Shown: positions 51,088 to 60,484 of the stretch, one piece after another
Position numbering within the stretch: position 1 is the stretch's first letter
Layout: every line of letters begins with the position of its first letter
NCBI GenBank assembly: GCA_031556375.1
Contig: JAVBTA010000044.1
Location: 1-64,000 of the forward strand
Direction: 5' to 3'
Source of the DNA: BNXB01 sp031556375
GTDB lineage: Bacteria > Bacteroidota > Bacteroidia > Bacteroidales > Azobacteroidaceae
Length of the DNA stretch: 64,000 nt
The notes under the pieces: generated by a model
The model's database searches: none
The model's input: only the letters and a program-made list of their open reading frames with translations
What the model was told of the DNA's origin: nothing
Translations under genes and position numbers: made by a program

Positions 51088-53984
51088 ACAAAGCTGTGAA
51101 AGGTATTGTTTTCGATGAAAATGGAGAACCTGCAATCGGAGCTTCTGTAGTAATTAAAGGTACGAATCTTGGTGTAACCACTGGTGTTGATGGAAGATTT
51201 ACTTTCGCATCTGTTCCCAACGATGCAAAGACTATCACTATCAAATATATTGGTGCTGAAAATCAGGAAGTTACAATTTCTGAAGACATGAAAATCACAC
51301 TAAAGAACTCAGACGCGCTACTAAACGAAATTGTCGTGATTGGATACGGTTCAGGTAAAAAGTTAGGGACTATAGCCGGTTCTGTTTCCCAGATTTCTTC
51401 CGAAGTAATAAAAGATAAACCTGTTGCGAATGTTGTGGACGCTTTACAAGGTAAAGTAGCTGGTCTACAGGTTTATACTTCATCAGGAGAACCTTCAGCT
51501 ACATCTTCGGTTCGATTGAATGGGGTCGGTTCCTTATCCAGCAGCAATACCCCTCTTTATATATTGGATGGAGCTCCTGTTAGTTCAGGGGCAATATTGT
51601 CGATGAACCCGAATGATTTTGAGAGTGTAACAGTATTAAAAGGAGCGTCAGCTACTTCTATCTACGGATCTCGTGCTTCTAACGGGGTTATTGTTTATAC
51701 CTCAAAAAAAGGATCACTCTCACAAGCTGCTGAAGTTACCGTAAGAGGACAATATGGGGTTTCCTCTCTTGCTGACAAACGGTTTTATACCGATTTGTTA
51801 AATTCAAAACAATTATCTGATTTTTGGACTGAAACAGGTATTCAGACAAAAGCTCAAATGGATGCACTGGTTGCAAAATATCCTAATGATTTTTGCTGGG
51901 GAGACTATCTTTATAGCGAAAATACTCCTACTTACCAAGGAGATATCTCTATTAGAGGTGGCGGCGGAAAAACATCTTATTTTGTATCTGCATCATATTT
52001 TGACCAAACAGGGGTGGCTCCTCACTCAGGATATTCACGTTATACCGGTCGTTCAAATATTGAATCCAGAGCATTTGATTGGCTCAAGTTCGGTGCTAAT
52101 ATCAGTTTATCTTATGATATGAGTGAAACTAACGGTTATATGGGAAATAATGCGTACGGAGGTAGTTTTTATCGTAGAGCATTACCATTCTATTCTCCGT
52201 ATGATAAAGACGGAAATCGCACAAATGTAATTGAAGGCACTGGTGGTATGTACAACCCATATTACCTTTATGAAAAACAACCGGGAGGAAGTAACACCTC
52301 AGAACTTAACGCGATTCCTTATCTGGAAATCAGTCCGGTGAAAGGTTTTATCCTTCGTTCTCAGTTTGCAATAGATGCTTATGACGCAACCGTTTCCAGT
52401 AAAATTCTGCCATCTGCCGACTTCAGAACAGCAGCTCAGGGAGGACGAACTTATGAAGCATTCAGTCGCGGAGTAACACGCACGATTACAAATACTGCCG
52501 AGTATAAATTTAATCTAAACAAAACGCATTTTATAACGGCTTTATTAGGGCAAGAGGGTATTGACTTTAATTATAGATCTTTTAATGGACAATCTGAAGG
52601 ACAGGTCGATGATCGCTTGATGCTACTGCAAGTTGGAGCATTAAATAAGACATTGAATTCTGCGGGTAACTCATATGCATATCTATCTTATTTCGGACAA
52701 TTGAATTATAATTATAATGAAAAGTACTTCGTTGATTTATCTATCAGGAATGACCAATCTTCTCGTTTTGGTAAAGATAATCGTTCCGCTATGTTTTATT
52801 CTGTAGGCTTGATGTGGGACATGAAGAAAGAAAATTTCTTATCAGATGTTTCCTGGCTTACAATGATGTCTGTAAAAGGAGAAATCGGAACTCAGGGTAA
52901 TTCAAGTATTGGAGATTATACTCACCTTGCAACAACTGGCACTACAAGCCCGTATAACGGATCCCCCGGATGGGCTATTGGCAATTCAGGAAACTCTCAC
53001 CTGACATGGGAGAAACAAATGCAATCAAACTTATCGGTAATCGCAGAGATAAATAATAAATATCGTTTCAATCTGGAGTATTACTTAAGAAAAACATCTG
53101 ATATGCTCGTAGCTGTACCCTATCCTTATACATCAGGATTCGGAACTGTTACGTCCAATGTGGGAAAGATGCAAAACCAGGGGTTCAATGCTACGATTGA
53201 TTTAGATTTGGTAAAAACCAAAGATTTCTATGTAGGCTTCAATGCCGTTGTCAATTATAATGCAAATAAAATAACAGAATTATTTGATGGTTATCAGCGT
53301 TGGGATATTCCAAATACCGGTGTTAGCTGGGTAGTTGGTCAACCTATATCCTATTACTATCCGATATTTGCCGGGATTGATCCTGCTGATGGGAAACAAA
53401 TGTGGTATGTTCCCGGAGATGATCCTACAGTAACAACTATGGATCCGAATAATGTGACAAAAGTATTTAATGAATCAGCTTTGAGACAAAATACAGGAAA
53501 GGATCGATATACTCCAATTACAGGAGGTTTTGGGGTGAATGCTAAATGGAAAGGAATTGCGATGCAAGCTGATTTTGCTGTGGTTAAGGGTAAATATCTG
53601 ATCAATAATGATCGTTATTTTACCGAAAATCCAAGAAATGCAGGAACAGGCACGAACCAGTCTTATAGAGTTCTTGATTATTGGAAACAGCCGGGTGATG
53701 TTACATTAATGCCTAAGTATGGTGAAACGATGCAATTCGACACCCACTTATTGGAAGATGCATCATTTGTAAGAATGAAAAACATAACTCTTTCTTACTC
53801 ATTCCCAAGTTCTCTGATGAAGAAAACAAAAATCTTCAAAGGTATTAGAGTTTATACCACCGGACGTAATTTATTGACTTTCACAGATTATCTGGGACAA
53901 GATCCGGAACAGGACTCTAATCTTCAAATGGGTATATACCCGAATACCCGTCAATATTCTTTTGGTATTGATATTACGTTTTAA
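51024..53984 (+). CDS. SusC/RagA-type TonB-dependent transporter of module B
   Basis: A 986-residue outer-membrane transporter. Signal peptide MKRLTLLLACFILSMG shared with module C; carboxypeptidase-regulatory-like domain (KGIVFDENGEPAIGASVVIKGTNLGVTTGVDGRFTF); plug (LLNEIVVIGYGSGKKLGTIAGSV, LNGVGSLSSSNTPLYILDGAPVSS, SVTVLKGASATSIYGSRASNGVIVYTSKKG); barrel ending QYSFGIDITF. No STN domain. It is the only one of the three transporters with a canonical promoter pointing at it, so it is the predicted ON copy. SusD B follows after 18 bp. Confidence 0.96.
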   Translation: MKRLTLLLACFILSMGLAIAQNKAVKGIVFDENGEPAIGASVVIKGTNLGVTTGVDGRFTFASVPNDAKTITIKYIGAENQEVTISEDMKITLKNSDALLNEIVVIGYGSGKKLGTIAGSVSQISSEVIKDKPVANVVDALQGKVAGLQVYTSSGEPSATSSVRLNGVGSLSSSNTPLYILDGAPVSSGAILSMNPNDFESVTVLKGASATSIYGSRASNGVIVYTSKKGSLSQAAEVTVRGQYGVSSLADKRFYTDLLNSKQLSDFWTETGIQTKAQMDALVAKYPNDFCWGDYLYSENTPTYQGDISIRGGGGKTSYFVSASYFDQTGVAPHSGYSRYTGRSNIESRAFDWLKFGANISLSYDMSETNGYMGNNAYGGSFYRRALPFYSPYDKDGNRTNVIEGTGGMYNPYYLYEKQPGGSNTSELNAIPYLEISPVKGFILRSQFAIDAYDATVSSKILPSADFRTAAQGGRTYEAFSRGVTRTITNTAEYKFNLNKTHFITALLGQEGIDFNYRSFNGQSEGQVDDRLMLLQVGALNKTLNSAGNSYAYLSYFGQLNYNYNEKYFVDLSIRNDQSSRFGKDNRSAMFYSVGLMWDMKKENFLSDVSWLTMMSVKGEIGTQGNSSIGDYTHLATTGTTSPYNGSPGWAIGNSGNSHLTWEKQMQSNLSVIAEINNKYRFNLEYYLRKTSDMLVAVPYPYTSGFGTVTSNVGKMQNQGFNATIDLDLVKTKDFYVGFNAVVNYNANKITELFDGYQRWDIPNTGVSWVVGQPISYYYPIFAGIDPADGKQMWYVPGDDPTVTTMDPNNVTKVFNESALRQNTGKDRYTPITGGFGVNAKWKGIAMQADFAVVKGKYLINNDRYFTENPRNAGTGTNQSYRVLDYWKQPGDVTLMPKYGETMQFDTHLLEDASFVRMKNITLSYSFPSSLMKKTKIFKGIRVYTTGRNLLTFTDYLGQDPEQDSNLQMGIYPNTRQYSFGIDITF

Positions 53985-54002
53985 ATTCTACAACTTAATT
54001 AA

Positions 54003-55493
54003 ATGAAAAGTAATATGAAAAAAATAATAATAATATTGAGTACAGTTGCACTACTATTTACAGCATGCGACCTGGACAAATATCCATTAGATAGTATTGA
54101 ACAATCTCAATCTTTTAAAAATGTAGAAGATGCTACTCAATTCAATACGGGAATGTACACGTTTTTAAGAAACCGTGTCTATGGAATTTTTATGTATTCC
54201 TCAGATGTGCAGGCTGATTTATTAAATGCATCTAAAGATTTTGGAAATAGAAACGGAACTGTATATTACTGGACTTTCCTTGCATCGGATTATACGATCA
54301 GAGATACCTGGCAACCTTATTATTCAGCAATTACAAATATAAATAACTTTTTAGATAATGTAGATAAAATTCCAGCCGTAAGCGCAGCTGAAACAGCGAC
54401 TCTATCTAAATACAAGGGAGAAGCTTTTCTTCTTCGGGCATATTATTATCATCAACTTGTCAAGCTCTACTCTAAAGATTACGAGCCGACAACTGCAGCT
54501 ACAGATATGGGGCTTCCGATTGTTCTGAGATATGATGTTGGGGCTAAACCATCCCGTTCTTCTGTAGAAGCGACTTATGCTCAGATTTTGAGTGATATCT
54601 CTCAGGCAAAAACATTATTGACTACATCAGGAACTCCTGGATCTATCAACTTAACCAAAGACTGTATCATAGCATTGGAAGCCCGTGTATATCTTTGTAT
54701 GCACAAATATACAGAAGCTGCCAGTGCTGCAGACGCCTTGATTTCTTCAAATGTTTATCCTTTAGTAAGTACTGTCGCAGATCTTAAAAATATGTGGCAT
54801 TCTGATGCTAATGCAGAAACCATATTTCAACTTTTTGCATCGACTCCATCAGAGCTGCCCACCGCTTCTAACGGCATTTATCTTGGTTATAGCTCTGCTA
54901 CTAAGAAATATTCTCCAGACTTCATTCCGCAACAATGGGTCGTTGATATGTATTCTGACACGGATATAAGAAAGAGTGTCTATTTGGATAAGAAACCCGC
55001 ATACATTGTTTCTGCTGATTATGAACTTTATCTTATCAACAAATATCCCGGCAATCCGGCTTTATATACCGGGACTACGAATTATCAACATAAACCGAAG
55101 GTCTTCCGAATTGCGGAAATGCATTTGATTAAAGCTGAAGCTTTAGCAATGACCTCCTCAAATGATGCACAAGCATTGAGTGCTCTTAACGTGTTGAGAA
55201 CAAAAAGAGGATTGAATGCTCTTCAGGGTATTTCCGGTTCTGCTCTTTTAGATTCTATCAAAGTGGAAAGGACTCGTGAATTATTATGTGAAGGAAACCG
55301 AATTGAGGATCTGAAGCGATGGAAACAGGATTGTGTAAGAAAAACGCCACAAAACATCAATGTGATTATGACAGGGGAAGACGCTGATAAGTTGAATAAA
55401 AAAACAGGTAATGATAAATTTGTCTGGGGGATTCCCGAGAATGACATGAAAGCGAATCCAAACCTGAATGGACAACAAAATCCAGGTTGGTAA
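54003..55493 (+). CDS. SusD/RagB-type lipoprotein of module B
   Basis: A 496-residue surface lipoprotein with lipobox LFTAC (Cys about 22) then DLDKYPLDSIEQSQSFKNVEDATQFNTGMYTFLRNRVYG. Typical SusD helices: KYKGEAFLLRAYYYHQLVKLYSKDY, SVEATYAQILSDISQAKTLL, LTKDCIIALEARVYLCMHKYTEAASAA, FRIAEMHLIKAEALAM, ERTRELLCEGNRIEDLKRWKQ, and an end WGIPENDMKANPNLNGQQNPGW. Module B has no third lipoprotein gene; a terminator follows at once. Confidence 0.95.
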   Translation: MKSNMKKIIIILSTVALLFTACDLDKYPLDSIEQSQSFKNVEDATQFNTGMYTFLRNRVYGIFMYSSDVQADLLNASKDFGNRNGTVYYWTFLASDYTIRDTWQPYYSAITNINNFLDNVDKIPAVSAAETATLSKYKGEAFLLRAYYYHQLVKLYSKDYEPTTAATDMGLPIVLRYDVGAKPSRSSVEATYAQILSDISQAKTLLTTSGTPGSINLTKDCIIALEARVYLCMHKYTEAASAADALISSNVYPLVSTVADLKNMWHSDANAETIFQLFASTPSELPTASNGIYLGYSSATKKYSPDFIPQQWVVDMYSDTDIRKSVYLDKKPAYIVSADYELYLINKYPGNPALYTGTTNYQHKPKVFRIAEMHLIKAEALAMTSSNDAQALSALNVLRTKRGLNALQGISGSALLDSIKVERTRELLCEGNRIEDLKRWKQDCVRKTPQNINVIMTGEDADKLNKKTGNDKFVWGIPENDMKANPNLNGQQNPGW

Positions 55494-55506
55494 TCGCGTT
55501 AAAATT

Positions 55507-55548
55507 AAGGAACGAGGTTATCTCACAAGTGAGAAAGCCTCGTTCTTT
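55507..55548 (+). terminator. Terminator after module B
   Basis: AAGGAACGAGG (55507-55517) pairs with CCTCGTTCTTT (55538-55548), with an inner CTCAC/GTGAG hairpin. It would stop transcription from module B from entering the leader of module C. Confidence 0.75.
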
Positions 55549-55581
55549 AATTATATGACATCATATTCTCAACAAAAAATA

Positions 55582-55677
55582 TATAGTAGTTTTAATTTAA
55601 AGCAAATTTTATGAAAAGATTGACTTTATTATTGGCATGCTTCATTTTAAGCATGGGACTGGCAATCGCACAGAACA
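55582..55677. repeat. Third copy of the SusC leader (module C), promoterless
   Basis: The sequence from TATAGTAGTTTTAATTTAA through the ATG (55611) and signal-peptide codons matches the A and B leaders closely, but the outer part with the AATCGACCGTAT end is absent. It is a direct repeat of the B leader and an inverted repeat of the A leader. No exact TAnnTTTG box lies between the terminator and the ATG. Confidence 0.85.
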
Positions 55678-58600
55678 AACCGGTATCTGGTATCGTCGTA
55701 GACGAATCCGGAGAACCGGTTTATGGAGCTTCGGTGATCGCGAAAGGCACATCTACGGCAGCGGTGAGTAACATTGAGGGCAAATTTTCGTTCTCAATTC
55801 CTGCGGCTGTAAACACATTGGTTATCAAATATCTCGGTTACATCGATGTTGAAGTCGCAGCGTCAACAGATATACGTATAACCCTTCAGCCTGATACTAA
55901 AACATTAGATGAAGTAGTGGTAACTGCAATGGGTATCAGCCGTTCGGATAAAGCCTTGGGATACGCAATGGTTAAAGTTAATCCGGAAGACGCTGTGCAA
56001 AAAGCGGAACCGGACATGTTTCGTTCTTTGAATGGCAAAATTCCCGGGGTACAGATTAGTGCGACATCGTCTGTTGCCGGAAGTGCTACAAAACTAACTA
56101 TTCGGGGTAATTCTTCTATCTATGGAAACAATGATCCTTTATATGTAGTAGACGGAATTCCTTACAGTAACCCGGAAGTTGCTACCGGTAGCAGGCTTAC
56201 TTCATCCGGTGCTTACGGAACGGGTATCGCCACTTTGGACCCAAATGACATCGAAAAGATGACGATTCTTAAAGGTGCCGCAGCTGCTGCACTGTACGGT
56301 TCTCGTGCTGCTAATGGCGTTGTATTGATTACTACAAAGTCCGGAGCAAAAAAATCCCGACCATCTCAAAAAGGAACTGAAGTGTCTTTAACAACTTCTT
56401 ATGCCTGGGAAAAACCAGCTTCTTTACCTGAATATCAAAATACTTATGGTGCAGGATCCGACTTCCAATATTCTAATGCAAATGGATCTTGGGGAGCTGC
56501 ATTCAAGGATCTGGAAACTTTCCCCACTTGGAGCAATTATCTTACAGCTTATCCGGAAATGTCTCCTACTCAGGCTTATGTAGCCTATCCGAATAACGTA
56601 AAAGATTTATTCCAGACAGGAGGAGTATTAGACGTTTCTGCAAATATTGGAAGCTATAATGACAAAGGAAATTATAACATGACCATATCCCGCGCAAAAC
56701 AAGACGGCTATATTCCTAACTCGGAATTTGAACGCAACTCTTTTAGCGTAGGAGGTAATCAAAAGCTGGATAACGGTATCCGTGTCGGAGGAACCCTGAC
56801 TTATAGTCATACAATTCAAGATGGTCCTGTTTTCGGAGCAGGAAATTATACCGGTTCTGCAAGTTCCTTTGCCCGCACATTACTGATGCCTCGTAACTTC
56901 GACGCTGCAGGTTTACCGTATCAAACTCCTACAGGAGCAAACCTATTCCCTCTGAGTGGTGTGGACAATCCTCTGTGGTCCTGGAAATACAACACTATTA
57001 ATACTGTAAATGACCGTGTAGTAACGACCATGAATGGTGGTTATGATTTTACTAAATGGTTAGCACTTGATTATACTTTTGGCTGGAACCAATATGAGCT
57101 AAATCGAAAACAAGTGATAAACATAGGTTCTGCAGCATCATCAGGAAAAGGCTATATTGCAAATTATGGTTATAAAACACAAGAACTGGAATCGGTTCTG
57201 ACACTTACTTTCAATCGTGATTTCGGAACAGACTATAACCTGAGAGCTGCAATTGGACATAATGTAAATCAGCGAACATCACAAACTCTTAATTCAGATG
57301 GAACAGAAATGATATTTAAGGGCATCTACAATGTAGACAATACTCAAACACAAACTGCATCCGAATCATATTCCAGAAGACGCCTCTGGGCTTTGTTTGC
57401 TGATATAACATTCGGATATAAGAACTTTGCTTATTTGAATGCCTCTGTACGTAATGACCACTCTTCCACCCTCCCGACAAATAACAACAGTTATTTTTAT
57501 CCTGCTTTCACCGGGTCTTTCATTTTTACCGAAGCTTTTCATATTAACCCTAACGTGATGGATATAGGGAAAGTACGCCTAAGCTGGGGACGGGTAGGAA
57601 ATGATGCCAGTCCTTATTACAAAAATGGCACCTATCTTCAGGATACACCTTTTGATAGCAGGGCCATCATGTTGTTACCAACCACGACATACGATGAAAA
57701 ATTGAAACCGGAATTTACATCAGAATTTGAATTCGGGACAGAACTCAAATTCTTCAAAAATCGTATCGGAATTGATTTTGCTTGGTATAATAGAACGATT
57801 ACCGACCAAATTGCGTCAATAAGTTTGCCTAAATCAACGGGATACAGCAGCTATGTTACAAACTTCGGAGAGATAAATAATAAAGGGATTGAAGTAGGTC
57901 TCTCGATCACACCAATCGATCTTCGTAACTCTCTCAGATGGGATATCTTCGCTACATTTACAAAAAATAAGAGCAACGTAGTATCTCTGGTTGATGGTAT
58001 CGATCGGATTGTATTATCTACAGGTTCTACCAGCGAACCTCAACCTACAATGCAACCCGGTTATCCTTACGGTTACCTCCGTGGAACTAAAATTGCACGC
58101 GATGAGGACGGTAATCCGTTAGTAAATCCTGCAACCGGAGCTTACATGGTAGATAGCGAATTGGGAGACTTAGGAGATCCTAATCCTGATTTCAGATCGG
58201 CCATTACCAATACATTATCATATAAAGGAATTACATTCAATTTTATGTTCGATATGAGCGTAGGAGGTGTAATTGTATCAGGACCAGCCTCCGATATGTT
58301 AGGACGTGGAGTCACCAAGTTTACGGAAGATCGTTTGGGAGCCCGCATCCTTCCTGGAATTTTAGCTGATCCTAATACTCAAAAACCTTACCTGGATGAA
58401 AATGGGAATAAAATAAAGAACACAACTCAACTTACTGAAAATAACCTGTGGTTCGCATCAGCAGGTACATCTCCTACATTTGCAATGAATGGTGTACACG
58501 AATTCAGCACTTTCGATGCCACCGTATTCCACCTGAGTGAAATTTCTTTAGGTTATGACATTCCGAAAACCTGGTTGAGAAAGACTTTTATAGGTTCTGC

Positions 58601-58772
58601 TACTATTTCTGTATTAGCAAGAAACTTGTGGCACTATGCTCCTGGATTCCCTAAATATTCAAATTATGATCCCGGATCCAATTCTTTTGGTTCTGGAAAC
58701 GTACAAGGGATTGATAGAGAAACAGCTCCTACAACAAAAAGATTTGGAGTTAATCTCAAATTAACATTCTAA
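55611..58772 (+). CDS. SusC/RagA-type TonB-dependent transporter of module C
   Basis: A 1053-residue transporter with the shared signal peptide. Carboxypeptidase-regulatory-like domain (VSGIVVDESGEPVYGASVIAKGTSTAAVSNIEGKFSF), TonB box/plug (LDEVVVTAMGISRSDKALGYAMVKV, IRGNSSIYGNNDPLYVVDGIPYSN, MTILKGAAAAALYGSRAANGVVLITTKSG) and barrel ending RFGVNLKLTF. The plug MGISRSDKALGYA variant differs from A and B, so C belongs to a different SusC subfamily attached to the same leader. Predicted OFF because no promoter is visible and a terminator lies upstream. Confidence 0.95.
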   Translation: MKRLTLLLACFILSMGLAIAQNKPVSGIVVDESGEPVYGASVIAKGTSTAAVSNIEGKFSFSIPAAVNTLVIKYLGYIDVEVAASTDIRITLQPDTKTLDEVVVTAMGISRSDKALGYAMVKVNPEDAVQKAEPDMFRSLNGKIPGVQISATSSVAGSATKLTIRGNSSIYGNNDPLYVVDGIPYSNPEVATGSRLTSSGAYGTGIATLDPNDIEKMTILKGAAAAALYGSRAANGVVLITTKSGAKKSRPSQKGTEVSLTTSYAWEKPASLPEYQNTYGAGSDFQYSNANGSWGAAFKDLETFPTWSNYLTAYPEMSPTQAYVAYPNNVKDLFQTGGVLDVSANIGSYNDKGNYNMTISRAKQDGYIPNSEFERNSFSVGGNQKLDNGIRVGGTLTYSHTIQDGPVFGAGNYTGSASSFARTLLMPRNFDAAGLPYQTPTGANLFPLSGVDNPLWSWKYNTINTVNDRVVTTMNGGYDFTKWLALDYTFGWNQYELNRKQVINIGSAASSGKGYIANYGYKTQELESVLTLTFNRDFGTDYNLRAAIGHNVNQRTSQTLNSDGTEMIFKGIYNVDNTQTQTASESYSRRRLWALFADITFGYKNFAYLNASVRNDHSSTLPTNNNSYFYPAFTGSFIFTEAFHINPNVMDIGKVRLSWGRVGNDASPYYKNGTYLQDTPFDSRAIMLLPTTTYDEKLKPEFTSEFEFGTELKFFKNRIGIDFAWYNRTITDQIASISLPKSTGYSSYVTNFGEINNKGIEVGLSITPIDLRNSLRWDIFATFTKNKSNVVSLVDGIDRIVLSTGSTSEPQPTMQPGYPYGYLRGTKIARDEDGNPLVNPATGAYMVDSELGDLGDPNPDFRSAITNTLSYKGITFNFMFDMSVGGVIVSGPASDMLGRGVTKFTEDRLGARILPGILADPNTQKPYLDENGNKIKNTTQLTENNLWFASAGTSPTFAMNGVHEFSTFDATVFHLSEISLGYDIPKTWLRKTFIGSATISVLARNLWHYAPGFPKYSNYDPGSNSFGSGNVQGIDRETAPTTKRFGVNLKLTF

Positions 58773-58785
58773 AAATACAGATAAT

Positions 58786-60450
58786 ATGAAAAATATATTC
58801 AAATCTTTATTCATTCTATTCATAACACTTTCTGTATCTTCCTGTACAGAAGGCTGGTTAGACATCAATGACAGCCCGAATAGTCCGACAACACCGGAAC
58901 TTACTCAATTGTTATCCGGTAGCGAAAAGTATATGGCTGCTGCATTAGGACAAGGTAATTTTATTGGAAACAATTTATCGTCCTATACACATCACTTAGT
59001 GGCCAGAGAAGTTCAAAACTATGGTATGGGTACCACTGCTAACAATATCAGCAACTCCTGGAATTATTTTTACTTGTATTCACTCACAGATTTCGATGCA
59101 ATTATCAAATTTGCGGAACCTGAAGGTAATTTAATTTATTCTGGTATTGCCAAGACATTAAAAGCATACGAATTTTCAATGATGGTGGATCTATGGGGAG
59201 ATATTCCTTATAGTGAATATAATATACCTGGGTTAAATTCACCTAAAGCCGATAAGAGCGCTGATATCTATAATGCAACAATCGCTCTTTTGGAGGCCGG
59301 AATAGCTGACTTACAGAACACAACAGCACCGAACCTTCTGAAACCAGGTACTGATGATTTCTTTTACGGTGGAAATAAAGACAAATGGATCCGTTTGAAT
59401 AATACCATTAAATTGAAATTGCTGTTACAGTCACGTAAAGCAAAATCTGATATTACAGACTGGCAAAACAAACTAAACGCTTTAATTACAGCGAATAACT
59501 TTATTGCTTCCGGGGAAGACTTCCAATTCTGGTTTACATCAAAAATCAGTCCGGATGAACGCCATCCTGCATTTGTCAGTGAATATGCGAATAAAGGTAC
59601 TACATATTTTATCAGTCCTTATTTCTATGAAATGATGAAAGGATTGAGTTATAATAATACCAAGAATCCATTTGCAAACATTACAGACCCACGGGTTCCT
59701 TATTATTTCTACAACCAATTGAAAACAGGTCAGGCTGCCCAGAACAACTACTCTTACCGTGAAGGTAATTTCCTATCTATTTTCTTTGCCGAGAGTAATA
59801 CCGGTAATAGTTCTGGCGACCAATCCAGTTCCATGTCTAAAATAGGTCTTTATGCCTGCGGAGGAAAATTTGACGATGGCAACGGAGGTGCAGTTTCATC
59901 AACTACGGGTAATGGTGTAGCGCCTATTAAATTACTCACATTCCATTCGCTTAAGTTTATGTTGGCCGAACTGGTTATTACAAACGAAATATCCGGCGAT
60001 GCAAAAACTTTCCTCAAACAAGGAATGGACGCCTCTATTGCTCACGTAAATACCGTAGCTGCTAAACAAAGTATCGCGGGAATCACAGCTGCTAATAGAG
60101 ATGCGTTTACTGCAGCCGTACTTGCCAAGTATGATGCCGCTTCTAATGCTGAAAAATTGGAAATCATAATGACACAGAAATGGATTGGTAATTTCTTTTC
60201 TCCTGAAGACGCATATACCGATTACCGTAGAACCGGCTATCCGACTCTATTCGATCCGGCAAACACAACAGATCCGGGATATGGAGTGAACCCAACGGTA
60301 ACTTCAGGATCTCCGGCACGTGTGTTCATCATGCCAATAACATCTTTCCCAAGATCACTATATTATCCGACAACTTCAGAAACAGATTTGAACCCCAATA
60401 TGTCTCAAAAAACAGATTTATCAGTAAAATCTATATTCTGGGATAAATAA
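58786..60450 (+). CDS. SusD-like lipoprotein of module C (SusD-like_2 type)
   Basis: A 554-residue surface lipoprotein with lipobox VSSC (Cys about 20), then TEGWLDINDSPNSPTTPELTQLLSGSEKYMAAALGQGNF. Features of the SusD_2 subgroup: IAKTLKAYEFSMMVDLWGDIPYSEYN, KWIRLNNTIKLKLLLQSRKA, KLLTFHSLKFMLAELVIT, and a C-terminal EDAYTDYRRTGYPTLFDPANTTDPGY ... PRSLYYPTTSETDLNPN. Thirteen bases after susC C. The subgroup difference matches the divergent SusC C. Confidence 0.92.
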   Translation: MKNIFKSLFILFITLSVSSCTEGWLDINDSPNSPTTPELTQLLSGSEKYMAAALGQGNFIGNNLSSYTHHLVAREVQNYGMGTTANNISNSWNYFYLYSLTDFDAIIKFAEPEGNLIYSGIAKTLKAYEFSMMVDLWGDIPYSEYNIPGLNSPKADKSADIYNATIALLEAGIADLQNTTAPNLLKPGTDDFFYGGNKDKWIRLNNTIKLKLLLQSRKAKSDITDWQNKLNALITANNFIASGEDFQFWFTSKISPDERHPAFVSEYANKGTTYFISPYFYEMMKGLSYNNTKNPFANITDPRVPYYFYNQLKTGQAAQNNYSYREGNFLSIFFAESNTGNSSGDQSSSMSKIGLYACGGKFDDGNGGAVSSTTGNGVAPIKLLTFHSLKFMLAELVITNEISGDAKTFLKQGMDASIAHVNTVAAKQSIAGITAANRDAFTAAVLAKYDAASNAEKLEIIMTQKWIGNFFSPEDAYTDYRRTGYPTLFDPANTTDPGYGVNPTVTSGSPARVFIMPITSFPRSLYYPTTSETDLNPNMSQKTDLSVKSIFWDK

Positions 60451-60484
60451 GACCGAGATAATTTCTAATTTAAATTAAAAAAAT

